From NCBI GenBank assembly GCA_963840805.1, contig CAWJAJ010000016.1, positions 62,001 to 126,000 on the forward strand: a stretch of 64,000 bases of DNA, read 5' to 3'. This stretch comes from CADEEN01 sp963840805 (GTDB lineage: Bacteria; Pseudomonadota; Gammaproteobacteria; Burkholderiales; Burkholderiaceae_C). Shown one piece after another: positions 7,436-16,381 of this stretch. Position 1 is the stretch's first letter; each line of letters opens with the position of its first letter. Under the pieces are notes generated by a model. It was given only the letters and a program-made list of their open reading frames with translations. It was not told the origin of the DNA and made no database searches. Position numbers and translations under genes: made by a program.

Positions 7436-8560
7436 TCAGGCGCTTCGTTCCTCGCGCCAGAGCATGTAGCGCAACGTCGCCACCGCGCCGGCGACGATGC
7501 CCGACAGCGCGATGAACGAGCCGATGGCCAATGTCGAGATGCCGGAGATGCCCTGCCCGATCGTGCAGCCCAGCGCCGTGACGCCTCCGAAGCCCATCAG
7601 CACGGCGCCGCCCAGCTGGTTGCGCAGATCGGCCAACGAGGCGAAGCCTTCCCAGCGGAAGGTGCGCGCACCGAGCGCATAGGCGGCCGATCCGAGCACC
7701 ACGCCGATCACGCTGGCGATGCCGAAGGTGGCATGCAACGACTTGTCGGTCCACAGCATCAGCAACTCCAGCCCGTAGGCCAGCGGCCCGACGAAACTCA
7801 TCGACTCGAGCGTGCGTGAATTGGTGCCGAAGTAGCCGAACTCCAGCGTCTCGGTGTTCTCGCCGAAGCCCAGATGGCCAGTCACGTACCAGCCGGCCGT
7901 GATCAGCAGGCCGATCACCAACGCACCGCCGAGCTGCATCGGATTGGTGCGAAAACGCTTGTCGGCAAACACGAAGGCCAGCAACGCCAACACCAGCACC
8001 GCCAGCGTGACGGCCTGGGCCGAAGCCGGTGTCAGGCCCGTCAGCCTGGCCACCGCGGTAGCCAGGCTCTGGTCCTTCCAGCCGAGATCGGCCAGGTTCA
8101 GCGCAACCGGGTCGAGCAGGCCGGCCCGCCACTGCCCGAACAGGCCCTTCAACGTCATGTACGAGGCGATCGCGACGAACACCAGCACGACCAGGGAGCG
8201 CACGCTGCCACCGCCGACGCGCACCAGGTTCTTGTTGGCGCAGCCGCCGCTGAGCGTCATGCCGACGCCGAACGTCAGGCCGCCGACCAGCAGCGACAGC
8301 CAGGACAGCGTCGGGCGCTGGACGATGGCCTTGGATAGGTCGACCTGGCCACCCCAGGCCAGCAGGCCGGTGCCGACCATGGCCACCGCGATGGCCAGCA
8401 GCCACATCCGCATGCGGCCCCAATGGCCCATGTTGACGATGTCCGACAACGCCCCCATGGTGCAGAAGTTGGTCTTGTTGGCGACCGCGCCGAACACGAA
8501 GGCCAGGGCGAATCCGCCCCAGATGACGATCGTCGCGAAGTTGCCCGTCGCTGCATCCAT
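7436..8560 (-). CDS. YeeE/YedE (SoxT-like) thiosulfate/sulfur-compound transporter
   Basis: This integral membrane protein has 374 residues and about 10 predicted membrane segments. It carries the paired YeeE/YedE signatures NKTNFCTMGALSDIVNMG, SGGCANKNLVRVGGGS and ALGCTIGQGISG. Cysteines in these motifs line the thiosulfate pathway in characterised family members. Genes of this type in sox clusters are called soxT. The ATG at 8560 has GAGGAG eight bases upstream and is preferred to a GTG at 8569. A second, disrupted homologue lies at 60749-61870. The substrate (thiosulfate or another sulfur anion) is inferred. Confidence 0.85.
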   Translation of the reverse strand: MDAATGNFATIVIWGGFALAFVFGAVANKTNFCTMGALSDIVNMGHWGRMRMWLLAIAVAMVGTGLLAWGGQVDLSKAIVQRPTLSWLSLLVGGLTFGVGMTLSGGCANKNLVRVGGGSVRSLVVLVFVAIASYMTLKGLFGQWRAGLLDPVALNLADLGWKDQSLATAVARLTGLTPASAQAVTLAVLVLALLAFVFADKRFRTNPMQLGGALVIGLLITAGWYVTGHLGFGENTETLEFGYFGTNSRTLESMSFVGPLAYGLELLMLWTDKSLHATFGIASVIGVVLGSAAYALGARTFRWEGFASLADLRNQLGGAVLMGFGGVTALGCTIGQGISGISTLAIGSFIALSGIVAGAVATLRYMLWREERSA

Positions 8561-8581
8561 CACGCGCACTCCTCGGTCGGG

Positions 8582-9457
8582 CTACGGCCCCGCGACACCG
8601 GCCAGCCGACCCATCGTGGTGTGGATCGCGTCCGGCGCGCGCACGATGCCCATGAACTGGCCCATGCCCAGCGCCGGCCAAGACAGCGCGATGCGGTAGC
8701 GGGCGTAGAGCGCGTAGACGGTGTTGCCGACGATGTAGATCTCGTACGGCAGCGCGGCGACGTGGTCGGGGCCGATCTTGCCGGCCCACCACGCCTCGCC
8801 CTGCTCGGGATCGTTGAGCGCGACACCGATCACCGCCAGGCGGCTCTCGGGCATCACGACCTCGTAGACCTTGGCCGTGCCGGCAACGTTTTTCGCAACG
8901 TTGTCCTGCACCGTGCGCAAGGCTTCATCGAAGCTCGCAAAGCTGCGCAGTTCGTTGCGCAGTGAATCGATGCGCTCCATGCCGAACATGTAGCGATAGG
9001 CCGCGAGTTCGGCCGCCGGCACGTCGCCGCCGAACCCCGCACCGGCGCCGAGGGCCTTGGCCAGCCGTTCCTGCGCCGAGCGCACCGCCGGCTGCGCGGC
9101 ATCGAAGCCCGTACGCAGGTAGGCGCGGTACCAGTACTCCGGATTCATGTACGACACCGTGCCGTCGCTCTTGACGCCGACGCGCAAGCCGGCGCCGACG
9201 ATGGCGACACCGCCACTGGCGCGGATCGCATCGAGCAGGGCGCGGTCGGTGACGATCAGGCTGCCGTGCTGCGGCAGTCCCTTGGGTTGGTGGCGCCCGA
9301 CGACGGTGAAGCCCTCGGCCTGCAGCTTGCGCTCGACCTGCGCGAGCTGCGTCCTGACGTCCGCGGCGGCCTGCTTTTCACCGTTGACATACGGCGCAAG
9401 CGCTGAGCAGACGGTGGTCACCACCGTCAGCAGCACGCCAGCGATGAGCTGTTTCAT
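8582..9457 (-). CDS. Exported protein of unknown function
   Basis: The product has 291 residues, with a signal peptide (KQLIAGVLLTVVTTVCSALA) and then a soluble, mostly alpha/beta sequence with no catalytic motif that I recognise. It contains a repeated pattern of strands ending in VVGRHQPKGLPQHGS and VYEVVMPESRLAVIGV, faintly like DUF302-type modules. It has no cysteines after the leader. It lies between dsrE2 and the SoxT-like gene in one transcript, so a periplasmic sulfur-related role is likely by context only. Start ATG at 9457; a TTG at 9469 is weaker. Confidence 0.6.
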   Translation of the reverse strand: MKQLIAGVLLTVVTTVCSALAPYVNGEKQAAADVRTQLAQVERKLQAEGFTVVGRHQPKGLPQHGSLIVTDRALLDAIRASGGVAIVGAGLRVGVKSDGTVSYMNPEYWYRAYLRTGFDAAQPAVRSAQERLAKALGAGAGFGGDVPAAELAAYRYMFGMERIDSLRNELRSFASFDEALRTVQDNVAKNVAGTAKVYEVVMPESRLAVIGVALNDPEQGEAWWAGKIGPDHVAALPYEIYIVGNTVYALYARYRIALSWPALGMGQFMGIVRAPDAIHTTMGRLAGVAGP

Positions 9458-9540
9458 GAGCGGCCCCAAGGTTTCGGATCACGCCACAGGCACACGCGGG
9501 CACTGCGGCGGGCGTTGTGCCGCAGCGCCGGACCGACCGC

Positions 9541-10011
9541 TCAGATGAACAGGCAGACGTCGGTCTCGCCGGCGAACTTCATGAACATCGCCGCGCCGCC
9601 GTACTCGATGCCATCGATGAAATCGCTCTTGTCGAACTCGAACAGGTCGACCGTCATCTGGCAGGCGATGAACTTGACGTCGGATTCGATGCAGACCGAG
9701 CGCAGCTCCTCGAGCGAGGCCACGCCCTTCTTCTTCATCTTGGCCTTCATCATCGTCGTGGCCATCCACTCCATGCCCGGCAGTATCTGCACGATGACGG
9801 GCATCGGCACCGGCATCGGCATCGCCGGGTTGGCCAGCGGGCTGATCGCAATGCCGCTCAAGTCCTTGCGCAGCAGTTGCAGGCCGTAGAAGGTGAAGAA
9901 GACCTGCACCTCCCAACCCAGCGCCGCGGCCGTCGAGGCCAGGATCAGCGGCGGGTAGGCCATGTCGAGCGCGCCCTTGGTGGCGATGATCGCCATCTTC
10001 TTTGCAGCCAT
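9541..10011 (-). CDS. dsrE2: DsrE2, membrane-associated DsrE-family sulfur carrier
   Basis: DsrE2 works with TusA and rhodanese to move persulfide sulfur into the cytoplasmic Dsr pathway. The 156-residue product starts MAAKKMAIIATKGALDMAYP and has a central Pro/Met-rich hydrophobic segment (ANPAMPMPVPMPVIVQILPG). It has conserved cysteines in SVCIES and FIACQMTVDLF. ATG at 10011 with GGAG at good spacing. tusA lies 36 bases upstream. The usual rhd-tusA-dsrE2 trio is split here: the rhodanese is at 20019-20408. Confidence 0.92.
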   Translation of the reverse strand: MAAKKMAIIATKGALDMAYPPLILASTAAALGWEVQVFFTFYGLQLLRKDLSGIAISPLANPAMPMPVPMPVIVQILPGMEWMATTMMKAKMKKKGVASLEELRSVCIESDVKFIACQMTVDLFEFDKSDFIDGIEYGGAAMFMKFAGETDVCLFI

Positions 10012-10047
10012 CGAAGCTCCAGGTGAAATTGCGCCGCTTGGCGACAC

Positions 10048-10275
10048 TCAGGCCTTCTTCAGGAAGAAGACGTACTTGTTGCTCTCGGTGCTCGAGGACA
10101 ACAGCGCATTGCCGGTCTGCTCGGCGAAGGCCTCCATGTCGCACACCGATCCGGGGTCGGTGGCGATCACGCGCAGCACCTGGCCCGAGTTCATGCCGGC
10201 CAGGGCCTTCTTGGTCTTGACGATCGGCATCGGGCAGGCGAGGCCCGAAGCGTCGAATTCCTTGTCGTAGTTCAT
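10048..10275 (-). CDS. tusA: TusA, sulfur-transfer protein
   Basis: The product has 75 residues. The TusA motif DASGLACPMPIVKTKKAL provides the reactive cysteine, which accepts sulfur from rhodanese and gives it to DsrE2 or DsrEFH. A second cysteine is at SVCDMEAF. It is the first gene of a tusA-dsrE2 unit. Two TACCC-N5-GGGTA-like dyads lie 62-99 bp upstream, shared in form with the dsrA and soeA upstream regions. ATG at 10275 with GGAGAC upstream. Confidence 0.95.
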   Translation of the reverse strand: MNYDKEFDASGLACPMPIVKTKKALAGMNSGQVLRVIATDPGSVCDMEAFAEQTGNALLSSSTESNKYVFFLKKA

Positions 10276-10336
10276 ACCTGTCTCCTTCGCGTTGGCGAAA
10301 CCCGCTTATTACGTTGGAGCGCGCCGCCCCCGTCTA

Positions 10337-10351
10337 TTACCGCTATGGGTG
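10337..10351. promoter_or_regulatory. TACCC-N5-GGGTA-type dyad, tusA upstream site 1
   Basis: The plus strand reads TTACCGCTATGGGTG; on the minus strand this is CACCCATAGCGGTAA. It is the proximal member of a pair whose centres are 23 bp apart. The half-site pattern matches sites upstream of dsrA and soeA and resembles NarL-family heptamer dyads. It is a weaker match than its partner. Confidence 0.4.
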
Positions 10352-10359
10352 ATGGCCCG

Positions 10360-10374
10360 TAGCCCATCCGGGTA
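10360..10374. promoter_or_regulatory. TACCC-N5-GGGTA-type dyad, tusA upstream site 2
   Basis: On the minus strand the site reads TACCCGGATGGGCTA, a 15-bp dyad 85-99 bp upstream of the tusA ATG. It is nearly the same as the dsrA upstream site TACCCGGAAGGGTTA, 13 of 15 positions agreeing. Shared use by one regulator is inferred. Confidence 0.55.
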
Positions 10375-10396
10375 GTCGGCGCGCCGCCCGGCCCGC

Positions 10397-11695
10397 TCAG
10401 AACTTGCGGCCCCAGGCGAAACCGATGCTGGATTGCTTCATGCCGATGGTTTCGTTGCCGCCTGCGCCCGGCCCGAGTACCGCGTTGAACAGCGAGCTGC
10501 CGCTCACGGACACGCGCGGCGCCACCATCAGCGCACCGGTCACTTCGCTGTCCTTGTCCAGCGCGTAGGTGAAGCCCGCGGTGTAGTGATCCTTCATCAC
10601 GCCCGGCGCGAGGATGTTGAAGGTCACGTCGCGCGCGGTGATCGGGTTCTGGCCCTTGTTGTAGCCGGCACGCAGCGTCAGCGCATCGGACATGCGCCAG
10701 GCCACGCCGAGCTTGAACACATCGATGTCCTGCCAGCCGAAACCGGGGCCGTTGGCGGCGCCCAGCGGGGCCACCGGCGGCACGCTGGGGTTGTTGACCG
10801 AGCGGGCATCGCTGTAGTTGATGCGGCCGATGTCGACGGCGATCGTCAGCGCCGGCGTCGGCATGAAGGCCACGCCGATGCTGTAGTGCGACGGAATGTC
10901 GAAGCCGCCGCTCTCGGCGAACAGGCCCTTGTACTTGTCGAACTCGCCCATGCTCATCTTCGGCGCGTAGGCTGCGCCGATCGTCAGCGTGTCGCTGAGG
11001 CGGCCCTGGTAGCCCAGGCGCAAGCCGACACCGGTGGAACTGGCGTACTCTCTGTTGGTGACGCTGCCCGGCGCGCCGGTGAACGGCGGGAACCCCGGTG
11101 CATTGTCGAACGCCTGCAGGCCATAGGCTTCGAAGCGCTGGTAGCCCAGCAGCAGCGACACCCCCACCGCGTGCTGCGCATTGAGCTTGTAGGCCACCGT
11201 CGGCGCAACGACCAATTGCATCAGGTCCACACCGAGCTTGCCGCCGCCGCACAGGATGTTGGCCGGGCCGCCACCGCAGTTGAAGTTGCCCTGCGGATAG
11301 GAGGTGTTCATGCCGCCGTTGCCGTAGACCGACACGCCGACCGACAGGTCACTGCCCATCATTTGGTTGTAGCCGAACTCGGGCACCGGAAATGCCGTCC
11401 GGTTGCTGTCGACCTTGCCGTTGAGCGTCGGAAACCCCGCGCCGCTGCGCTCGGCGTCGCGCTTGGGCATGAAGATATCGACACCGGCGTCGATGCGGTT
11501 GCCGACCCAGACCATGCTGGCGGGGTTGGTGGCGCCGCCGAGGCTGTCCTGCGCCATCGCCGTGCTCGCTCCGCCCATGCCCTTGGCCTTCAAGCCGTAG
11601 CCGTGCGGGAAGTAGCCGTTGGTGGCGTAGACGGATCCTGCCGCGAACAGCGCGCACAAGGGTGTCAGGGTCAAGAGTCTGCGGGTACTTGTCAT
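10397..11695 (-). CDS. FadL/OmpP1-family outer-membrane channel
   Basis: The product has 432 residues, with a signal peptide and the FadL-type mature N-terminus ATNGYFPHGYGLKAKGMGGA, followed by alternating amphipathic strands and a C-terminal aromatic residue (FAWGRKF). FadL channels carry hydrophobic compounds across the outer membrane. Their presence in sulfur-oxidation loci has led to proposals of uptake of organosulfur or polysulfide species, which is not testable from sequence. ATG at 11695. Two cysteines form an NFNCGGGPANILCGGG extracellular-type loop. Confidence 0.85.
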   Translation of the reverse strand: MTSTRRLLTLTPLCALFAAGSVYATNGYFPHGYGLKAKGMGGASTAMAQDSLGGATNPASMVWVGNRIDAGVDIFMPKRDAERSGAGFPTLNGKVDSNRTAFPVPEFGYNQMMGSDLSVGVSVYGNGGMNTSYPQGNFNCGGGPANILCGGGKLGVDLMQLVVAPTVAYKLNAQHAVGVSLLLGYQRFEAYGLQAFDNAPGFPPFTGAPGSVTNREYASSTGVGLRLGYQGRLSDTLTIGAAYAPKMSMGEFDKYKGLFAESGGFDIPSHYSIGVAFMPTPALTIAVDIGRINYSDARSVNNPSVPPVAPLGAANGPGFGWQDIDVFKLGVAWRMSDALTLRAGYNKGQNPITARDVTFNILAPGVMKDHYTAGFTYALDKDSEVTGALMVAPRVSVSGSSLFNAVLGPGAGGNETIGMKQSSIGFAWGRKF

Positions 11696-11799
11696 CGGGT
11701 TCTCCTTCGGTTGTGGTGCGCGGGGGTCAGCCAGCGAGAGCGAGTGCGAGTGAACGAATCGGACAGCGATCGACGAATCGGGTATGGCCGGATCGCGGC

Positions 11800-12429
11800 C
11801 TACCAGAACGCCATCAGGCGCCCTTCGACGACCTTGCTGTCCCACTGTCGCAAGGGGCTGTTCCCCTTCTTGATGCAGTTGCCATTCTTGATGTCGAACT
11901 GCCATTCGTGCTTGGGACAGATCAAGGTCGTGCCATCCAGCGCCAGATGCGGGATGTCGGTGCTCTGGTGCGGGCAGCGGCTGTCGTAGACGCGGATGCC
12001 CTCGGCGTCGCGATAGACGAACAGGCCGCGGCCGTCGCAATCGACGCGCTGGACGTCGCCCGCCTTCAGGTCGGCTTCGGGCATCACGTCGTGCCACTGG
12101 CCGGCCGGTGCGGCCATCGCCTCGGGCCTGAACTCCGGGATGTCCATCGCCAGGATGATGTCGACCGCCCACACGATCTTGGCCAGGCCCAGCGCCGGAA
12201 ACGCCATCAGCAGCGCATCGAGCACCTCGGCCGGCGTGCAGCCGTCGCGCAGCGCGCGGCCGAGGTATTGGCGAAAACCGCGCTCGGTCTGTGCATGCAC
12301 CTTGGTGATCACCGAGATCAGGTCGCGCGTCTTCGGATCGAGGTGCTTGCCACAGTCCTTCAGGAAGCCGAAGTAGTGACCCATCGCCTCGGGACGGGCC
12401 TTGACGAGGAAGTTCAGAGCGTCGCTCAT
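11800..12429 (-). CDS. Carboxymuconolactone-decarboxylase-like / Rieske fusion protein
   Basis: The product has 209 residues. Residues about 1-100 form an AhpD/CMD-type helical domain (LISVITKVHAQTERGFRQYL) without the CxxC peroxidase pair. Residues about 110-205 form a Rieske [2Fe-2S] domain with ligands in SRCPHQST and ICPKHEWQFD (C-x-H and C-x2-H). The electron partner is unknown. The ATG overlaps the stop of the upstream Usp gene (ATGA), so the pair is translationally coupled. The location between soe/tauE and sox/tus genes suggests a redox role in sulfur metabolism. Confidence 0.8.
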   Translation of the reverse strand: MSDALNFLVKARPEAMGHYFGFLKDCGKHLDPKTRDLISVITKVHAQTERGFRQYLGRALRDGCTPAEVLDALLMAFPALGLAKIVWAVDIILAMDIPEFRPEAMAAPAGQWHDVMPEADLKAGDVQRVDCDGRGLFVYRDAEGIRVYDSRCPHQSTDIPHLALDGTTLICPKHEWQFDIKNGNCIKKGNSPLRQWDSKVVEGRLMAFW

Positions 12430-13280
12430 GGCGATGGATCCCCTGCAGGCAGTGGAGAAATGCAAACCAGCACCGGGCACTCCGCGAGGCCGATGACCTT
12501 CTGCGCCACGCTGCCGATCCAGGCCCGCGACAGCCGCGTGGCACCGTGGCGCCCGAGCACGATCAAGTCCGCGCCGCTGCGGCGGGCTGCATCGAGAATC
12601 TGGGCGTGCGGCTTGCCGGCGAGGACTTCGCCATCGGCCGTGGCACCGAGGGCTCGCGCATGGGCCAATGCCGTGGCCAGCGCGCGCTGCGCATCGGCAG
12701 CGCCGCCGGCGTCTGCAACGCAGACCAGCGCGAGCGGCAGCCCGGCATCGACGGCAACACGGGCACCCTGGGTGACGGTGTCCATCTGCGGCGCGGCAGG
12801 ATCGACGGCGACCAGCACGCGCCGGCGCCATGGCTGCGCGTCGCGGGCATTCACCAGCACGCTGCAGGGTGCATGCGCGACCACCTTGCTGACCATCTCG
12901 CCCAGCAGCAGGTTGGCCAACAGGCCGGGACGGCCGCGGCGCCGGATGATGATCAGATCGCGATCGGTCTTCAGCGCCTCGTCGACGATCTCGCGATAGG
13001 GTTCGGGGCCGCGGCGCACCTGCACGGCCAGGCGCACGCCCTGCGCGGCGGCCAACGATTGCAGGCGCTGCAACTTGTCGGCGACGACCGCATCGGCGCG
13101 TGCCGCCAGTTCGGGTGCCACCACGTCGTACTCCGGGTTGCCGACCATCGGCAGCACCGTGGCCAGCGGCTCGCCGCGGCGAGCCGCCAGCGCCAGGGCC
13201 ACGCGCTCGGCACCGACATCGAACTCCGAGTGCTCAGTGGCCAGCAGCGGCCGAGCGAAGACAGCGGTCGCAGCGGCCAT
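12426..13280 (-). CDS. Tandem universal stress protein (two UspA domains)
   Basis: The product has 284 residues in two Usp folds. The second has a recognisable ATP-binding pattern (LIVLGRHGATRLSRAWIGSVAQKVI), close to G-x2-G-x9-G-S/T. The first is degenerate (LIIIRRRGRPGLLANLLLGEMVSKV). Its function in the locus is unknown; Usp proteins commonly bind ATP and act in stress signalling. The start ATG is three bases from the stop of the small membrane protein gene upstream. Confidence 0.8.
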   Translation of the reverse strand: MAAATAVFARPLLATEHSEFDVGAERVALALAARRGEPLATVLPMVGNPEYDVVAPELAARADAVVADKLQRLQSLAAAQGVRLAVQVRRGPEPYREIVDEALKTDRDLIIIRRRGRPGLLANLLLGEMVSKVVAHAPCSVLVNARDAQPWRRRVLVAVDPAAPQMDTVTQGARVAVDAGLPLALVCVADAGGAADAQRALATALAHARALGATADGEVLAGKPHAQILDAARRSGADLIVLGRHGATRLSRAWIGSVAQKVIGLAECPVLVCISPLPAGDPSP

Positions 13281-13283
13281 CGT

Positions 13284-13730
13284 TCAGTGCCCCCCGCCGA
13301 ACACGCCCGCCGCGGCGACCAGCAGCACGGCGATCTGCGCCACGCACAAGCCGAGGTAGGCGCGGTCGCCACGTCGCCGGTACAGCGGCAGCAGCGACAA
13401 CAGGCACAGGCCCGAGCAGCCCGCCAGCACGGCAATGCCGACGAACCCCAGCACGTCACCGTGCTGCAGCATCGTCACCCACTGCCAGCCCGTCGGCGCG
13501 CCGGTCAGCTCCAGATAGCGCGCCACCGGCTCGCCCCACAATTCGGGCAGTCGGTGCCGCGGCACCTGCGAGGGAAACACGCCGGCGTTGTAGACGACGA
13601 AGCTGACCAGCAACGCGGCCAGGCCGATGCGGGTGCCCCAGTCGAGCAGCCGCGCATAACGCAACTGCACTTCGTCGACGACGACCGCGGCCGGCGCAGG
13701 GCTTGCCGGGGGGCTCGGATTCAGAGCCAC
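13284..13730 (-). CDS. Small membrane protein partner of TauE (DUF1634-like)
   Basis: The product has 148 residues from a GTG at 13730 that overlaps the end of tauE. It has three or four predicted membrane segments (IGLAALLVSFVVYNAG, DVLGFVGIAVLAGCSGLCLLS, CVAQIAVLLVAAAGVF) and a periplasmic loop between the first two. Small DUF1634-type proteins are regular neighbours of TauE/SafE exporters. The family label is by position and topology and is moderately certain. Confidence 0.65.
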   Translation of the reverse strand: MALNPSPPASPAPAAVVVDEVQLRYARLLDWGTRIGLAALLVSFVVYNAGVFPSQVPRHRLPELWGEPVARYLELTGAPTGWQWVTMLQHGDVLGFVGIAVLAGCSGLCLLSLLPLYRRRGDRAYLGLCVAQIAVLLVAAAGVFGGGH

Positions 13731-14653
13731 AGGCCGAGCCCCTTGAGCAGTGCACGCACGCCGGCAAACAGCAGCACCGCGATGACCAGGCGCCGGATCA
13801 CCGCGCCGGAAAGCACGTGCAGCAGCCGCGCGCCGACCTTGGCGCCGAGCATCATGCCGACCACCGAAGGCACTGCGATCATCGGCAGCACCGCGCCCTT
13901 GTTGACGTAGACCCACGCGGCCGCCGAATCGACCAGCGACAGCACCAGGCCCGACGTGCCGGCCGCGACCTTCAGCGGCACGCCCATCAGCAGGTTGAGC
14001 GCCGGCACGTTGGCCCAGCCGGCGCCGATGCCGAACATCCCTGCCAGCACGCCGATGGCCAGGAACACCACCAGCCCGGTAGCGGTGCGGTGTACCTGCC
14101 AGTCGATGCGCCGCCCGGTGGCACCGTCGACGAACACGCCGTGCATTGCCAGCGCGGTGCCCAGTGCGTCGGGTGCACTCACCTGCGGAAACTCGGACTT
14201 CCGGGCCACCAGCATCAGCCCGACGATACCCAGCACGATGACGCCGAGTGCGATCTGCACCGCGGCCACCGGCAAGGCCAGGCCGAGCAGTGCACCGCCG
14301 ATCGAACTGGCCGATGCCAGCACCGCCAGCGGCAAGGCCAGCCGCAGGCTCGCCAGCCCGCCGCGCATCAGCATCGGCGCAGCGGCCAGAGCGCTGGCCA
14401 GCGCCACCAGCAGGCCGGCGCCGCGCACGAAGTCGAGGTGGAACGGAAAGAAGCCGCCGATGATCGGCACGAACAGCGTGCCACCGCCGATACCTGCCGG
14501 CACCGCGACGATACCCATCAGGAAGCAGGCGGCGAACAGCGCCGCCGGCCACACCCACCACGGCGTGCCCGACGCCGCCGCCGTGCCCGCGGCCTGTGCC
14601 GATTGCGCCAGCAGCAGCAGCGGCAATGTCAGCCAGACCGCGCGCACATGCAT
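13721..14653 (-). CDS. TauE/SafE-family sulfite/anion exporter
   Basis: The product has 310 residues with about eight membrane segments. The two inverted repeats carry AVPAGIGGGTLFVPII and GMFGIGAGWANVPALN, the TauE/SafE signatures. Family members export sulfite or other sulfur anions. Here the gene directly follows soeC, with overlapping stop and start (TGATG), so relief of sulfite accumulation during sulfur oxidation is a reasonable inference. An extended N-terminus resembles a signal-anchor (LTLPLLLLAQSAQA). Confidence 0.88.
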   Translation of the reverse strand: MHVRAVWLTLPLLLLAQSAQAAGTAAASGTPWWVWPAALFAACFLMGIVAVPAGIGGGTLFVPIIGGFFPFHLDFVRGAGLLVALASALAAAPMLMRGGLASLRLALPLAVLASASSIGGALLGLALPVAAVQIALGVIVLGIVGLMLVARKSEFPQVSAPDALGTALAMHGVFVDGATGRRIDWQVHRTATGLVVFLAIGVLAGMFGIGAGWANVPALNLLMGVPLKVAAGTSGLVLSLVDSAAAWVYVNKGAVLPMIAVPSVVGMMLGAKVGARLLHVLSGAVIRRLVIAVLLFAGVRALLKGLGLWL

Positions 14654-15633
14654 CACGATACCGCCTGGTAGTAAAGGTTCTGCGGGTGATTGGCCTGCGC
14701 GAAGAAGAACCAGCGTTCGGCCAGCAGGCCGACGTACTGCACCGCGAAGGCCCCCAGCAGCAGCCCCGCAGAGGCGTCGGTGCGCCCCGCGGCGGCCAGC
14801 ACCACGGGCACGGCGAAGGCCAGGATCAGGAAGGCATGCTTGACCAGGCGCACGCGCGGCGCGGCGACACCGTGGAAGAACTCTCGTGTGTTGAACGAGC
14901 CACCCATGAAGCCCTGCGAGCGCTGCACGACGACCGGGTGCTTGATGCCGATCGCCGACTGGATCGTCGAGCGCGGCTTGAGCCTGGCGTTGCGCCACAG
15001 CGAAGCGATGCGGCCGATCGCTGCGAGCAGCGTGAGGAGGATGGCCCAGCCCGACAGAAAGCCGACCAGCGGCGGCGCCGCCAGCGTGGCCAGGCCCGCG
15101 GCGAGCATGAAGCCCGAGGCGCCGCCGAGCAGCGTGTAGTTCAGCAGCGTCAGCGGCGAATGCCACTCGGCGAGAAAACGCATGCACGCGTAGACCATGC
15201 CGGTGCAGACGAACAGCGCGAAGGCCAGCAACGTGCCGACGATGCCGATGACGATGCCGAGGTCGATTGCCGGGCCCTGGGGCAGCGTGACGAGCGCCGG
15301 CGTCCATCCGAGCGCATGCACCGCGGCATACAGCGCGACGGCCGCCATGAACGCCGGCAGCACGATGACCTCGCGCGACAACCACGAGGTGCGCCACTGT
15401 GCCGCCGAGCGCCAGGCGCGCTCCGGCCGGCCGAGGTGGAAGAACGACGCCACCAGCCCGGCGGCCAGCAGTGCCAGCGCGATCGCGCCGCCCAGGGCAT
15501 AAAACGCGCGCCCTTCGACGGCCGGCAGCAGCCCCACCAGCGCATAGCTCTGCACCGTGAACAGGGCCAGGAACAAGCCCTGCCCGGCGCCGATCAGCGT
15601 GGTCAGCAGGATGACGGATATGGCGGGATGCAT
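14653..15633 (-). CDS. soeC: SoeC, membrane anchor of sulfite-oxidizing enzyme
   Basis: The product is a 326-residue DmsC/NrfD-type membrane protein with about eight helices. It shows the family features ASFFHLGRPERAWRS and RTSWLSREV near the quinone-side loop. It anchors SoeAB to the inner membrane and passes electrons from sulfite oxidation to quinone. Its start lies 13 bases after the soeB stop. The A-B-C order and the company of tauE support Soe over other DMSO-reductase relatives. Confidence 0.87.
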   Translation of the reverse strand: MHPAISVILLTTLIGAGQGLFLALFTVQSYALVGLLPAVEGRAFYALGGAIALALLAAGLVASFFHLGRPERAWRSAAQWRTSWLSREVIVLPAFMAAVALYAAVHALGWTPALVTLPQGPAIDLGIVIGIVGTLLAFALFVCTGMVYACMRFLAEWHSPLTLLNYTLLGGASGFMLAAGLATLAAPPLVGFLSGWAILLTLLAAIGRIASLWRNARLKPRSTIQSAIGIKHPVVVQRSQGFMGGSFNTREFFHGVAAPRVRLVKHAFLILAFAVPVVLAAAGRTDASAGLLLGAFAVQYVGLLAERWFFFAQANHPQNLYYQAVS

Positions 15634-15646
15634 GGTGTGGTCGCGG

Positions 15647-16381
15647 CTACCAGCTGGCGTCGTCGAGCGTGGCCGCGTCATCGGCCGGCTTGGGCAGATG
15701 GCCTTCCACGCGCAACGGGTTGTCGGAGCGCACCAGTTCGTCCTCGTGGATGCGCAGCCGCGTCGTGCGCCGCGGCAGGTAATGGTTGGCCGGCTGCGTG
15801 CCCCACTCGGGCATCAGCGCGTAGCCGCCGTTCTCGCGGATCGCGCGCGAGGCGTCGGACTGCGGGTCGTGGATGTCGCCGAAGATGCGCGCCGAGGTCG
15901 GGCAGGCCATCACGCAGGCGGGCCTGCGGTCGGCCGCGGGCAGCAGCGGGTCGTAGATGCGGTCGACGCACAGCGTGCACTTCTTCATCACCTTCTGGCT
16001 CTCGTCGAGTTCGCGCGCGCCGTACGGGCAGGCCCAGCTGCAGTACTTGCAGCCGATGCACTTGTCGTAGTCGACCAGCACGATGCCGTCTTCGGCACGC
16101 TTGTACGAGGCGCCGGTCGGGCACACCGGCACGCAGGGCGGGTCTTCGCAGTGCAGGCAGCTCTTCGGGAAGTGCACCGTCTCGGTCAGTGGGAATTCGC
16201 CCACCTCGAAGGTCTGCACGCGGTTGAAGAAGGTGCCGCTGGGGTCGGCGCCGTAGGGGTTCTGGTCGCTCATCGGCCCGGCCGCGCCGCTGGTGTTCCA
16301 TTCCTTGCAGCTGGTGACGCAGGCGTGGCAGCCCACGCAGACGTTGAGGTCGATGACGAGGGCGAGCTGGCGCTGGCTCAT
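15647..16381 (-). CDS. soeB: SoeB, four-cluster ferredoxin subunit of sulfite-oxidizing enzyme
   Basis: The product has 244 residues with four [4Fe-4S] cysteine groups: CVGCHACVTSCKEWN, CLHCEDPPCVPVCPTGA, CIGCKYCSWACPYGAREL and CTLCVDRI with a late CPTSARIFGD. It has no signal peptide, so it is cytoplasmic, as for Soe and unlike periplasmic Psr/Phs-type complexes. The ATG overlaps the soeA stop (ATGA). Confidence 0.9.
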   Translation of the reverse strand: MSQRQLALVIDLNVCVGCHACVTSCKEWNTSGAAGPMSDQNPYGADPSGTFFNRVQTFEVGEFPLTETVHFPKSCLHCEDPPCVPVCPTGASYKRAEDGIVLVDYDKCIGCKYCSWACPYGARELDESQKVMKKCTLCVDRIYDPLLPAADRRPACVMACPTSARIFGDIHDPQSDASRAIRENGGYALMPEWGTQPANHYLPRRTTRLRIHEDELVRSDNPLRVEGHLPKPADDAATLDDASW

